Of a DNA stretch of 64,000 nt, positions 10,445 through 21,639 are shown one piece after another. Location of the stretch: the NCBI RefSeq assembly GCF_020360975.1, contig NW_025408672.1, forward strand, positions 124,001 through 188,000. Direction: 5' to 3'. The notes under the pieces were generated by a model. That model had not been told where the DNA came from, made no database searches, and saw only the letters and a program-made list of their open reading frames with translations. The stretch comes from Hirsutella rhossiliensis (taxonomy: Eukaryota; Ascomycota; Sordariomycetes; Hypocreales; Ophiocordycipitaceae). The translations under genes and the position numbers were made by a program. How positions within the stretch are numbered: the stretch's first letter is position 1; each line of letters begins with the position of its first letter.

Positions 10445-13400
10445 TACCCCCTTAGCTATGGCCTGCCCCTTAAGGGCATAGCTAATACGGCTTCGGGCTA
10501 GTAAGCGTATAGAGGAGGTTCTTAGCTCTGCACTTCTCCCTTTACTCGAGGAAAGCAGGGGCCTTTCGGTCCCTAGGCTCTTTTAGACCTACTTAAGGAA
10601 TAGGGGCCTAAAGAGGAGAAAGTCCTATAAGATAAGGGGCCTTTATAGAAGGAAAACCTAATTAAAATAGGGGGCCCTCTAAAGGGAAAAACCTCTTCCT
10701 TTTCTTCGGCTATAGACGTTACCTTCTCGTACGTGCTATTAGCTCCTCTTGTAGACTCTTAAGGCGGGCCTCTAAGGATAGCTTTTCTCGAACGTCTTCT
10801 AGCCCTATTTACTATAAAAAGACAGCTAGCTTCTGCTTCGGTAGGGGCTTCGTAAGACTATTAGCTTTTATCGATGCCGTTAGAACCTAACGGACGGAAA
10901 TAAGTCCCCTTTAGACCTCTTAGCGTAACTAATACTAGTAGATATCGATATGCTATAGCCGGGTCGATAGCTTGCTATTTTCCTCCGTAAGAATTCGTAT
11001 AGTCTGCGTATTATCGCATTCTATAGCTAACGGGGATGGAATTTATAGTCGTAACGATATTAGTAGCCGGCTAAGGAAAATCGCTTCTTTTAACGCTTCT
11101 AAAAGAGCTAGTAGCTCTGCCTCCGTGCTTAATATAGTAACGGTAGCTTGCTTCGAAGCTCTCTAAGCAATAGTTCCTCTAAAAAGGGATATAATATACC
11201 CCTATAAGCTCTTTCTGTCTAATAAATTGTCCGTAAAGGACGAATCGCTCGAATAGAGGAAGATTTCGGTAGCTGATTTCCTTCCCTGCCCTCCTAGGCG
11301 TAGAATATATAATCTCGTTAAATAGAGATAAAGGATAGCTCTATCTGCTACTTCTTAATGCCTAGGGCTAGGATTCTAGTTATGCCTAGCTAGCCGGGAG
11401 ACTGTAAAAGAGATATCCGGTCTAGTAGAAATAGCTAAAAAAAGCAGGGAGCCTACCTTCTATTAGTATTAGTGTTTCTCTTGCTCCCTAGCTTAAAAGG
11501 ACGGATTAAGTAAAAGCTCTTCGTCTAATATAGGCGTAGAGGGAGGCTTCTTATCGAGGGAATTAGGGAGGAATTTATAAGCGACCTTATTAATATAGGC
11601 GTCCTAGGTAAGCTAGATAGTCCGTTAGGACCTATTCCTAAGGATTCGTATCCTTGGGAACTACTTTAGCTCCCCTAGCCTAGTTATCTTATACCTTTGT
11701 TATAGGCCTTTTATAGCCTCCTTAGCAGTTGCTTCTTCCTCTTTCGGGTAGGCCTAGATAATATCGTCGACGTAAAAGAAGACCGTGATTTTACCCTTTT
11801 ATATTATACACGGTTCCTAAGGGACTTTCTTAAAGCCTAGGGCTTCGAGGGAACCTATTAAATGCTATTGCTAAAGAAGGGGTGATCTTCGTAGTCCGTA
11901 TAGAGCTTTCCTAAGCTATAGAACCTTTCCTAGCTATTAGAAGCTTAGTAGAAGGCGTATATAGATAACTTCTTCTTCTTCCTCGAGTAGATAGTTAATA
12001 AAGGCGTTAACTACATCTATCTATTTAAGCTCGAGGTCGAATTCTGCTACTATAGCTATAAGGGTCCGAAAAAACATCCCTGCTAGGGTAGTTGCCCTAG
12101 TAGGAAGATCCCCTTTTTCCTACTAGTTCCCGTATATAACTAGCCGGGCTTTGCACTTTTAAAGGAAGCCGTGTTTATTAGTCTTATAGATAAAGACCTA
12201 CTTATAGCTAAGGACCTGTTTTCCTCTTACCTTTTCCTTAAGGACTTCTTCGAAAGACCCTATCTCTTCGTATAAGGCTAGGTAGTCTTTCTAGGCCTAG
12301 AAAAACTAGTCTCTAAACGGGTGTCTTTCTAGCTGCTTCTAGTTTGCTAGTAGGTCCGGGAGGTCTCTTTTATATACCTTCCTTGCTAATAGAGGCTTAA
12401 AAAGCCGGCCTACTATAAATGCTCTATAGGAACCGTCTTCTATAGGCATTAGATAGAAGTCGGAAAAACGATCGAAATAGGGGAGAAACTAGTCTTCTTT
12501 CGTATCGGGCCCTATACCTTCCTTTGCTTCTTAAAGCAGGGACAAAAAGGCAGCTAGGTAATCCTTCGAGAGAGGTGCCTTTCCTACCCCCTTAGGGGTC
12601 GAGACGGGAAGACTAACTAAAAAAGCTGCTTCTAGATCTTCTTCTTATTCCGTAAGAGGAGGCGTAGGGAGGTAGGCGTATTCTAGCTCTACCGCTTTCC
12701 TATAGTCTCCTTCTTCGTCTAGATTATTTAATCTAGCAGCTTCTTCTTTAAAGTCGGCGTTATCCTCGACTACTTCGACGTCGGTTTCTTCTTCCGTTTC
12801 CTCGTCTAGGACCTCTTCTTAAGACTATTAGGAAGGGGGGATTTAAATCTTCTAAATTAGCTAACGTTAAGAGAGTAAGAGGGGCTGTTAATCCCTCTTT
12901 CTATCGAAGAAGCTAGATTCGTCGAAAATCATATCCCTAGTCGAAATAACCTTCTATAGAAGAGGAATCTAGATCCGGAAGATATTCGTAGAATTATAAC
13001 TAACTAGGTAACTAATAAAGGCTCTAGGATTAAGCTTTCTTTTCTTCTTCCTTTTTAGCTATGCATCGGCAGTTATAGCGTATACCTTATAGCCGTAGGC
13101 ACGAAGGTAGGCTAGCGAGGCCCTCTTCTTCGTAAAGAGCTTAAGGGGGGATATCTAGTCTATTCCTTAGGTCCTTAGGGTCCGGTTCCGAAGGTAATAG
13201 GCGGTCTTAACGACTTCCCTCTAAAGGTCGTAGGGAAGCCTCGCAGTAAGTCTTATCGTACGGGCCCTTTCTATTATAGCACCCCTTAATCTTTCTGCCC
13301 CTCCGTTCTAGGCCTAGGTATTCGGTGCTAACGGGAGGGGTAAAATGCCCCTTTTTCGAAGCTAATTTAAGATATCCTTCGTAAATAGCTCTCCGTTAGA

Positions 13401-15762
13401 CCGTATCTTCTTTACCTCGTAGCTAAAGTAGGATTTTATCTAGTTAACGAAGTCCTAGAGGCAGACTAGTTATGCTTACTTAGGTAGGTCCGTAAGAAAT
13501 AGGGGAAAACCATCCCTAAAAAAGCGTCTATAAAAAACATTACCCTAACGAAGCTTTCCTAATCCCTAGAGACGTCGGTCTAGTCGACCTAAATTTCCTT
13601 ACACGGCTAGTCCGGCCGTAAAGGCGTTCGTCTAGAAATTCGTCTCCTAGTCTTTCCTTAGCCGCAGTGTTCGCATTCGACGGTCTTTAGGCCCCTTATT
13701 CGTACGCCCTATTATTGGCCTAGCTTATATAAAGCTAGGGGCCTGCAACTAAGTCGTGCGTGCTAAAGAATGCCGTCTCCTTAGGCTGCTAGAAGAGGGT
13801 CTTTTATAGTAGACCTATTCCTCCTAGCAGGGAAAGCTAACTTCTTAAGTGTTTCCTTCCTATAAATAGGTTAGAATTTAAGAACGAATTAACCGAATTT
13901 CTCCTCGATAAGCCTAATAGTCTAATTCTTCTAGACTAGCCTCGTAGGCTTAGACGTCGTATCCTAGAAGATTCCTTCCTCTCGAAGAAGGCGGAAGGAA
14001 ATCAGGCTCGTTAAAAATCGAGGGCAAAAAGCTACCCTTTTTCTTCGAAGAATTCGCATAGATCCGTTAGGTAATTTTATCGTGAAATTCACCCTTCCGT
14101 ATCCTTCTATCCGTACGGTTAATTCCCTAGTAATAAGATATTCCCTTTATACCTTCTTAAAGGACCGGAATCGTAAGAGTGTATTATAGATATCGAGGGA
14201 AGCACTAGAGTTAAGGATAGCTGATTTTCGTAGGGGATAATCGGAGGGTCCTAACGGTTAGTCTTGCTAATCCGTGGGGAAGATAAATGCCGGATTTGCT
14301 ATACTAACGATTTTTCCTCGAATTTACGGCTCGAATAAGGGCAGCGGCGTTAGTTGCTATTTCTTAGTAACCCGAATCTCGTCTATTTTCTTCTATAACG
14401 AGGGGTCCTCCTTAAGAGACTATTATACTATTTCTCGTAGCCTCTTTAAAGGGTTAATTCCTTTAGGTTAGTTTTCCTCGAAGACCTACTAGTAGTCTTC
14501 TAGCCGATAGGGCTTTTTGCACGCTTAGTAGGTAGGTCGATTCCTCCTCGTACGTTATTTCTTCGAGGAATCCTCGTCCCGGTCTAGAAGGTCTGCTTAA
14601 AAACCCCCCCTTTTTACCCCTTATTGCTAATTTTAACGAAGAGGTTCGATTTCGACTAGTTTCCTGATTTTTCGACTAACGGACTAAAAGGTCTATTAGG
14701 GGACTAGTCGGGCCGGTCTAGCTAACAGGACCGGGGCCGGGCCCGGAGTAAGATGCGGAGCCGGGGCCGGGCCTAGGGCCGCAGCTGCAGTTAACGACGG
14801 CGTTGAGGCTCTCGAGGGAGGAGGAGCCGGAGGGGCAATAGCCGCAGCAGTAGCAGCGGGAACCGCAGCAATAGGGGCTGCAGCAGCTACAGGGGCAGCA
14901 GGTCGAGCCGTCTAGGTCGAGAGCTAGCCACGAAGGAATAAGACTGCTTACTATTATACTCTAGTAGCCTCTTTATCTAGTTCCCGGCTAGCTTCTCGAA
15001 AGATAGTCGAGTAACCGTTACTAATAGGCTTTATTAGTAGAGATATATCCCGTAGCTACTAGCCGGAAAGAGCTTCTATAAGGATGTATTAGTTAGCTTC
15101 CTCGAGGATTTCTTCCTACTTAGCTAGCTACAAAGAAGCTAGTAGGTTCCTAGTAGAAAAGGCTCCTAGGTAGGCCGTATAGGTCTTCCTAATCCGGTTA
15201 GTTATATAGCCCTTCGAGGGAGCTATCGAGGTCTCGAGCTTTAAAAGCTACTGCCTAGGAGTCTCTTCCTCTCGAAGAGTAATTAGCTTTACGGCACTAA
15301 CAGATTCCGTTATCGCCGTATAAGCAGCCGTTAGTAGCTTCGTCTCGTAAAGGTATTCCTTTCGGTAACTCTCGTAGTCGCCTAAGGTAGCAGAAAAAGC
15401 TCTCTATTATATAGAGGTTAGCTCGGAGAAGAGAGAAGCTCCCTCTATAAAGTCCGTTGCTCTAGGACGAAGAGGGGGCTCGAGAGGGTCCTACTTATTA
15501 GAGAAGACTAAATTATAGATAGTTCTATCTATACGAGCCCGTAGCTCCTTTACCTACTTATCCTAATCTTAGGGCTCTATAAGAATCGTCTTATAGACCG
15601 TAGGGACGGCAGAGGAGTCGGTTTTCGTTATCGTTGCGGGGAAGGGTAGAAAAGTCGGTTAAAAATCGGCTTTTCTAGTAAGAGGGGTAAAAGGAAGCTA
15701 CGAGGGATATAAGAAAGGTGCCTTTTATAGTAGCCGGAAGGTATAGGAATACTATTCCTCTC

Positions 15763-15773
15763 GGGCTTATAAC
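15763..15773 (-). promoter_or_regulatory. Primer-binding site of Copia A2 (half-tRNA type)
   Basis: On the minus strand GTTATAAGCCC follows the 5' LTR (15,774-16,250) immediately. It is the same motif as in Copia B and, allowing one RIP change, complements the anticodon arm of initiator tRNA-Met. Confidence 0.65.
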
Positions 15774-16250
15774 TCTCGCGAAGAGAGATACGAGAAGTAT
15801 ATATAAAATGCACGAAGGTAAAAGTAGAAGTAAGGGGTCGGATAGGTAGGGCAGAGATATTTAAATCTTACGGGGGCAGCAATTATAGTAGGGGAGTGAT
15901 TATTATATTGCCTTTATTATCCTTCTTTCCTCTATCTAACGCCCCTCTTTATACCCGTCTAGCATCTTAATTAATAAAGAAGATCCTGCTTAAAGAAGCT
16001 ACTAATGTCCCTTTAACTACCGAGCTTTTTGCCGGTTTTTCTCCTCCTTTCTAGCTATTGCCGGCACATCCGTCTTATCTCTCGCTACCTCTATAGGAAG
16101 CCATCGCTACTTCTGCTTCCCCTTATGCCCCTACCCTCCTCTCTGCACCTCCTTTTAGCTCCTTCCTTAAAACCTGTTTTTTAGCTTCCTAGGTCCCTCG
16201 TGCTAAGGGATATCTCCGAGAACTACGAAATCAGGCCACGCTTCGCGACA
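15774..16250 (-). repeat. Right (5') LTR of Copia A2
   Basis: This 477-bp LTR pairs with 9,968-10,444. The last base of the element is followed directly by the target duplication GCTAC (16,251-16,255), after which the Copia B protease frame resumes. Confidence 0.9.
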
Positions 16251-16255
16251 GCTAC

Positions 16256-19200
16256 TAGGCATATAGTATCGGAAAAGAAATTCCTTATTAATTTTCGAAC
16301 TATCTCTACTAAGGTTAATTAGGGAAAGGCATCCTATATAATTGTTAAAGGCTACGGAGATCTTCTTTTTAGATTTCCGAAAAATAAAAGGCTATTTATC
16401 TTAAGAAACTGCCTTTTTATATCCGAATTAGGGGTAAATATTATAAGCTAATCGTATTTTAAAAATACTTATGCCTTTATTAATAGCAAGGAAATTTTCC
16501 TACTAGATAACTAGGCTAATATTATATCTAAAGGAAAACAGTAAGATAACCTTTATATCTTCTCTTTAGAAATTCCTTTCTTAAAGAAGAAGACATTCCT
16601 ATATAATATTAATAATATAAGGAATAATATAAAGGACCTTAACTTTTATTTATAGCATTTAAGGCTAGGATATATAAGTCTTAAAGCCTTACTAGTGTCG
16701 GAAGACGCGGTTGTCAGTCATATATGTCAATTGCAGCGCACCTGTTGGAGCGCGCGTTCCACTTTTGCCTGCGTGGCGCAATGGTCTTCGCGATAACTAG
16801 AAACCTTTAAAAGATATAATAAAGAAATAACTATCCCTAAGAAGGATATTATAAAAATTAAAGAATATAAGGCTTATATTAAAGCAAAGGCAACTAATAA
16901 GAGGAATAAATCCCTATCTAATAAGGTATATAATTACCTTAATAGAGTTGCTATTAATATTTAGGGACCTATAAAGACCCCTACTTATAATAAATATACC
17001 TCCTTTATATCCTTTTTAGATATAGGGATAAGATATTTAGAAATATCTTTAATAAAATCTAAGGCAGAAGCCCTAGATAAATTCTTAGAATATAAAGCCT
17101 TGGTTGAAAATAACCGGGATAATATTACTATAAAGGAAGTCTTTTCGGATAACGTAAAAGAATTCCTATATAAAATAAAACCCTACTACTTAAGAAAGGG
17201 AATAAAATATTATACTAGCCCTCCTAGGACTCCCGAATTAAACGGAGTAATAGAGAGGATTAATAGGACTATTTTAAATAAAGTCCGAGCTATTTTATTT
17301 ACGGCAAAACTGCCTAAATATCTATAGGGAGAAGCTGTTCTAATAGCAGCCTATTTATATAATAGGACCCCTTACTTACGAATAGGCTTCTAAACTCCTA
17401 TAGAGAAAAAGGAAAATAAATCTCTAGCCTTAGAAGACTTAGAGAAAATTAAGACCTTCGGAAGTACTATTTATTATAAAAATAAAGACCCCTTAGATAA
17501 GCTAGAGATAAGAGCTTATAAGGGTATTATTATAGGCTATACTAAAAATGCTTATAAAATATATAACTTTTCGAAAAGAAAGGTAATAATTTCTAGAGAT
17601 ATTATTATCCTAGAAAATAAATTTATAGAAAATTAAAAGGAAGAAGACCTTAAGGACTTCGACTTTAATACCTTACCTTCTATAAATAAGGTCCCGGATA
17701 ATTATTTATAAAGGGAACCTATATATAAAGAAGGCAATAACTCTTCTTTAGAAGAAGAGGAAAATAACCCTCCTATAAAGAAGGAAGATAACCCTCTTAT
17801 AGAGAAGGAAGATAACCTTTTTATAAAAAAGGGAAATAATCCTCTTTTAGAAAAGGGATTAAATAAGGATCTAAAAATCCGTATTAATATAACTAAGAAG
17901 CTAAACGGATTTTATAAAGACTATATCGCATACCCCGAAATAAACACTATATTAAATAGTAAAAGTAAAGAGATTATTCTATCTTTACTAGAAAATAAGG
18001 ATCCTATAGAGCCTAAAACATTTAAATAGGCTATAAATAGCTTAGAAGCTATAGAATAGAAAAGAGCTATATTTCTAGAAATAGAAGAGCTCTTAAACTA
18101 AAATACCTGGGAATTAAAGCCTCTTCCTAGCGATAGGGAGGCCCTAGGCGGCCGTTAGGTCTATAAAATAAAGCGGGATAATAATAATATTATTAAATAT
18201 AAAGCCCGCTACGTAGTATAAGGATTTAATTAGGTCTACGGCTTAGATTATTTAGAAACCTTTTCTACGATAGTAAGACCCGAATCTATTAGAATGCTAC
18301 TTATAATAGCTATTTCTAATAATTATACTCTACTATAATACGATATAAAAAATGCCTTTATATATGCCGAAATAGACACGGATATTTATATAAAAATCCC
18401 TATAGGCTACGAAGAGCTAATACTTAAAGACTGGTTTAATAAAAACTAGCATAAGTATAATATTAGCTATTTGCAGTTTCTAGAGCTATATAAAAAGAAA
18501 AGGCTAGTAGCAAAATTAAAGAAAGCATTATACGGCCTTAAACAAAGCCTAAAGCTCTAGTATAACTATCTTAGCTCTATATTAGCTAAGATAGGATTTT
18601 CGGCCCTTCCTATAGACGAAGGGGTATTTATAAATACGTAATATAAAATTGCGATAGCAATCTACGTAGATGACCTCCTAATAATAGGGCCTAATAGAGG
18701 TATAATAAATAGTCTGTTTAAAAAAGTAGTAGATTATATAAAGGTTTAGCCTCTAGGCGAACTAAAAGACTTCTTAGGAATACATATAATTATAAACTAA
18801 AGCAGAAAGGAGATATTTATATCCTAGGAAAGATATACTCGTAATAAAATATAAGAATATAATAAAGAAGACTTAGGGACTTCTAATACGCCTACTATAG
18901 TAGGAGTAAAGCTTAAAAAGGCTACTATAACGCCTTCGTAAAAAGAAATCCTTATTTACTAAAGGGAAATAAGGGCTCTATTATATCTAGCTATAATAAG
19001 TAGGCTAGATATTTTATATGCTGTTATTTCCTACGCTAGATTTGCTTCTAAACCAGATAATACGCATTTTAAAGCGTTAAATACTATCTAGAAATATTTA
19101 AATAAATATCCTAACCTAGGGATAATTTATTATTATAATATCCCTTATACTTATAATTTTATAAAAGGTTATTCCGACGCTAGCTAGGCGTCTAACCTTA

Positions 19201-19650
19201 TAGACAGAAAATCTATTTCCGGATACTGTTTCTATATTTATAAAAATATTATAAGTTAGGCCTGCTAGAAGCAAAAATCTATAGCCCTATTAACCTACGA
19301 AGCTGAATTTATTGCCCTTAGGGAGGCTAATAAAGAAGCTTTATATCTAAATCGGCTATTTTATACGATAAATAATAGCTTGTCTATTAGAATTCCTAAT
19401 ACTATACCTCCTATCTTAACGGATAACGAGGTAGCTATTAAATTAGCTGAAAATCCGGAATTTCATAAAAAGACAAAGCATATAGACATTGCCTACTTCT
19501 ATACCTAAGAAAATATTAGGGAAAAGAAGATTCGGATTTTCTATATTAAATCCGAAGATAATATTACCGATATATTTACTAAGGAACTAGGAAGAGAAAA
19601 ATTCTTTAAGTTCCGAGAGCTTCTTTCCCTTAAGGAATTAAAAGAGCCTT
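16256..19650 (+). pseudogene. Copia B pol (protease rest, integrase, RT, RNase H)
   Basis: RIP-stopped plus-strand frames show in order: the rest of the protease and linker (16,256-16,600); a GAG-pre-integrase segment (about 16,640-16,900, interrupted by the short repeat); the integrase core (about 16,930-17,330, with the SPPRTPELNGVIERINRT block at 17,218-17,270); reverse transcriptase (about 18,060-18,790, IYVDDLLIIGP near 18,660-18,690); and RNase H (about 19,170-19,570, ending in an ITDIFTKEL motif). The domain order INT-RT-RH is diagnostic of Copia. The longest open stretch is only 75 codons (17,100-17,327). Confidence 0.88.
16696..16795. repeat. Short LTR-like repeat, copy 2, with target duplication
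   Basis: This 100-bp copy of the repeat at 4,101-4,198 runs TGTCGGAAGAC to GTCTTCGCGATA. It is flanked by a perfect 5-bp duplication ACTAG (16,691-16,695 and 16,796-16,800) and interrupts the pre-integrase codons of Copia B. Five-base duplications and TG...CA-type ends fit integrase-mediated insertion of an LTR-like unit. It lacks heavy RIP damage. Near its right end is TGGCGCAATGG, which fits a tRNA A-box. Confidence 0.85.
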
Positions 19651-20039
19651 AAAAAGAAAAGCTTATATCCCCTTAATAGAGGTTTTTTAGCTGTCTTTTA
19701 CTTTCTTAGCTTTTCCTCTATATATAACTAATAGGTTTTTTCCTTTAAAAAGGTTTCCTATTAGTAAAAAACAACTTATAAAAATAGGGTTTTTCCTTAT
19801 TAAAAGGTTTCCTATAATAATAACTCTATAAGGCTTTTTCCTTATAAAGGTTTGCCTAAAAAGAGGAGAAATAATTATAACTATAACTAGGATTTTTCCT
19901 ACTAAGGTTTTTCCTAGACAGGGTTTTAAAATTTTCCCTTATATTCCTATTATACACCTTATTCTTAATAAGGATAATTCTACTATAAAAGAGATAACTA
20001 GTAAAGAGCACTATTTACCTAGTACTCTTTAAGGGAGGC

Positions 20040-20736
20040 TATAAGAATATACCCTTATATTCCTATTTTACTGTTATAAAGAAATAATAGGCATAGGGAG
20101 GCTTTATAGAATAAGCTAGTAAAAAGAGGCTCTATAATATAGTCTAAGGGAATAACCCTTAAAAGACAAAGACCTCTACTAGACAACTATACCTTCCTCT
20201 AGGAAAAGCGGGTCAGGATAAGCCTATCCTTACAAACAAAAATATGCATAAAATGCATAAGTTAATTACGAGCAGAACGGATACCCTATTGCCTATTTTG
20301 GCCTAGCGGTTCCGAAGATATCCGCGATACGAGAATAGGTAGGGCATAGAACATTCTAGTTAAATCCACTACTCATGCTAGAACCCATAGTCTTACGTTA
20401 ACCATCACGCCACAATCAAACCACCTACTAAGTTAGGAAGATATACTATAGATAGAGCTTTTTAAGCACTATAGAATATACTAGAAAGCTAACTAATTGG
20501 TCTACTAGTAGGCGAGCAATAGTCTATAAAAGACGAAGGATTTCCCTAGGAGTAGTAGATAGAATAAGTAAGTTAGTAAGTATCTTTTACAACGCTATTC
20601 TTTTAATATATTATTCAGCCCCTTATATACTCGTTATAAATTCCGGACGAAATCCTACCCTATACTCCTTCGACCGATCTTTCCGCTTACGTTATCGATT
20701 ACCTAATTCTACGCTTATTGCTTATACCTTCTTATA
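20040..20736 (+). repeat. 3' LTR of Copia B
   Basis: This 697-bp LTR is preceded by the polypurine tract AAGGGAGGC (about 20,031-20,039) and followed by the target duplication GTTAT (20,737-20,741). Confidence 0.9.
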
Positions 20737-20741
20737 GTTAT

Positions 20742-21610
20742 CCCTCGTAAGCTCTAGTATATATATTATTTTAGGACGGTTATTAAGGAGTATAGTACGA
20801 CTAAGCCTAAGCTTATTAAGGTGCTCTCGATTAGCTATATTTTCTTAGGGGTTTCCTTAACGCGCTACGAGTAGTGCTATAGACGTGCCGCGACCTATAA
20901 CTAAGTAAGTTCCCCCTTAACTTTAAATATTACGATTAATAAGCTAATCCTTCTCGAGGCCGCTACTCTTATATCTAGTAACTAGGCTAATATAGTCGCT
21001 ATTATTAAGCACCTATACGAGCTTAATAAGCTAAAGACTAGTAATAAGGATACCGAGAACGATAGCTTAGACGCGGGCGTACTTATTTTTAAGGAGGCCA
21101 ATCGGCGCTATCTCGCTATTATAGTATAGTATTTAGCCGAGGCTTTTAACGCCGCTAAGACGGCCTATCGTAAGTCCTTTAGGACTATAGGTATATAAAA
21201 GTCTACTATTATAAGTTTTATCCGACCTTTTTATTAGCGACCGCCTAACGATATACTAAGTTAAGCGTGCTAACTACTATACGCTAATTAATAAGCGCCG
21301 CGAGCTTATTATTCGCCTTAACCCCGCGCCTTTATTTAATATCGCCTATATAAGCCTAGAGTACTAAGCCTAGGAATCCTAGTTAAAACTTTACCTTATC
21401 GACGGCGATATAAGCTATACTTTATAGTAATACGCCTTACTATTTACTAAGGCCGAGGTAAGTACCGTGCTAATAGAGATAGGTCTTAACGCAGAGGATA
21501 AGGAAGGAGCGGAGGATAGGGTAGTTCCGGTATTTCTAGAGGTATTCGGTATAGCGGAGGGGGCGCCTTAGTTAGTTCCTACTATGCTAGCAAAAAAGAG
21601 GGGTAGTTAG
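20742..21610 (+). pseudogene. Antisense extra ORF of Gypsy C, C-terminal part
   Basis: This continues the frame that ends at 8,066. Removing Copia B and one GTTAT copy joins the two halves in phase. About 20,742-21,200 stays readable apart from TAG/TAA at RIP-type sites and encodes an alpha-helical, moderately charged region (LLEAATLISSN, IKHLYELNKLK, YLAEAFNAAK). After about 21,210 the frame is uncertain. The 3' end lies close to the tail of the minus-strand gag-pol. No known domain is recognised. The combined product would be roughly 500 residues, an estimate from coordinates only. Confidence 0.55.
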
Positions 21611-21639
21611 AAGTAATAGATAGGCCTTATCTTTCTTTT

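Larger units (their letters stand above)
9968..16250 (-). mobile_element. Ty1/Copia retrotransposon A2, full length, RIP-inactivated
   Basis: A 6,283-bp minus-sense Copia element inserted in the protease codons of Copia B. Its LTRs are 9,968-10,444 and 15,774-16,250 (477 bp each), flanked by the 5-bp duplication GCTAC (9,963-9,967 and 16,251-16,255). In minus orientation the primer-binding site follows the right LTR. A gag region (about 15,600-14,650) contains a Gln/Ala/Pro-rich low-complexity stretch at about 14,780-14,920. Integrase, reverse transcriptase (YVDDI near 11,760-11,780) and RNase H follow down to about 10,830. Stops are abundant at CAG/CAA/TGG-type sites. It is the same family as A1 (1-4,100), but the two copies keep different residual CA/TG sites, so they were mutated separately. 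Confidence 0.92.
8067..20736 (+). mobile_element. Ty1/Copia retrotransposon B, interrupted by Copia A2
   Basis: A plus-sense Copia element inserted in Gypsy C. Its two 697-bp LTRs (8,067-8,763 and 20,040-20,736) are flanked by GTTAT (8,062-8,066 and 20,737-20,741). A primer-binding site follows the left LTR and a purine tract (AAGGGAGGC) precedes the right LTR. gag occupies about 8,870-9,930, the protease begins near 9,952, and pol continues from 16,256 to about 19,650. Copia A2 is inserted exactly in the protease motif and a 100-bp repeat lies in the pre-integrase region. The uninterrupted length is about 6.3 kb. All frames are closed by RIP-type stops. Confidence 0.92.

Noticed and set aside
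17100..17327. 75-codon open frame as a free gene
   Set aside because: It is a stop-free piece of the Copia B integrase core, not an independent gene.
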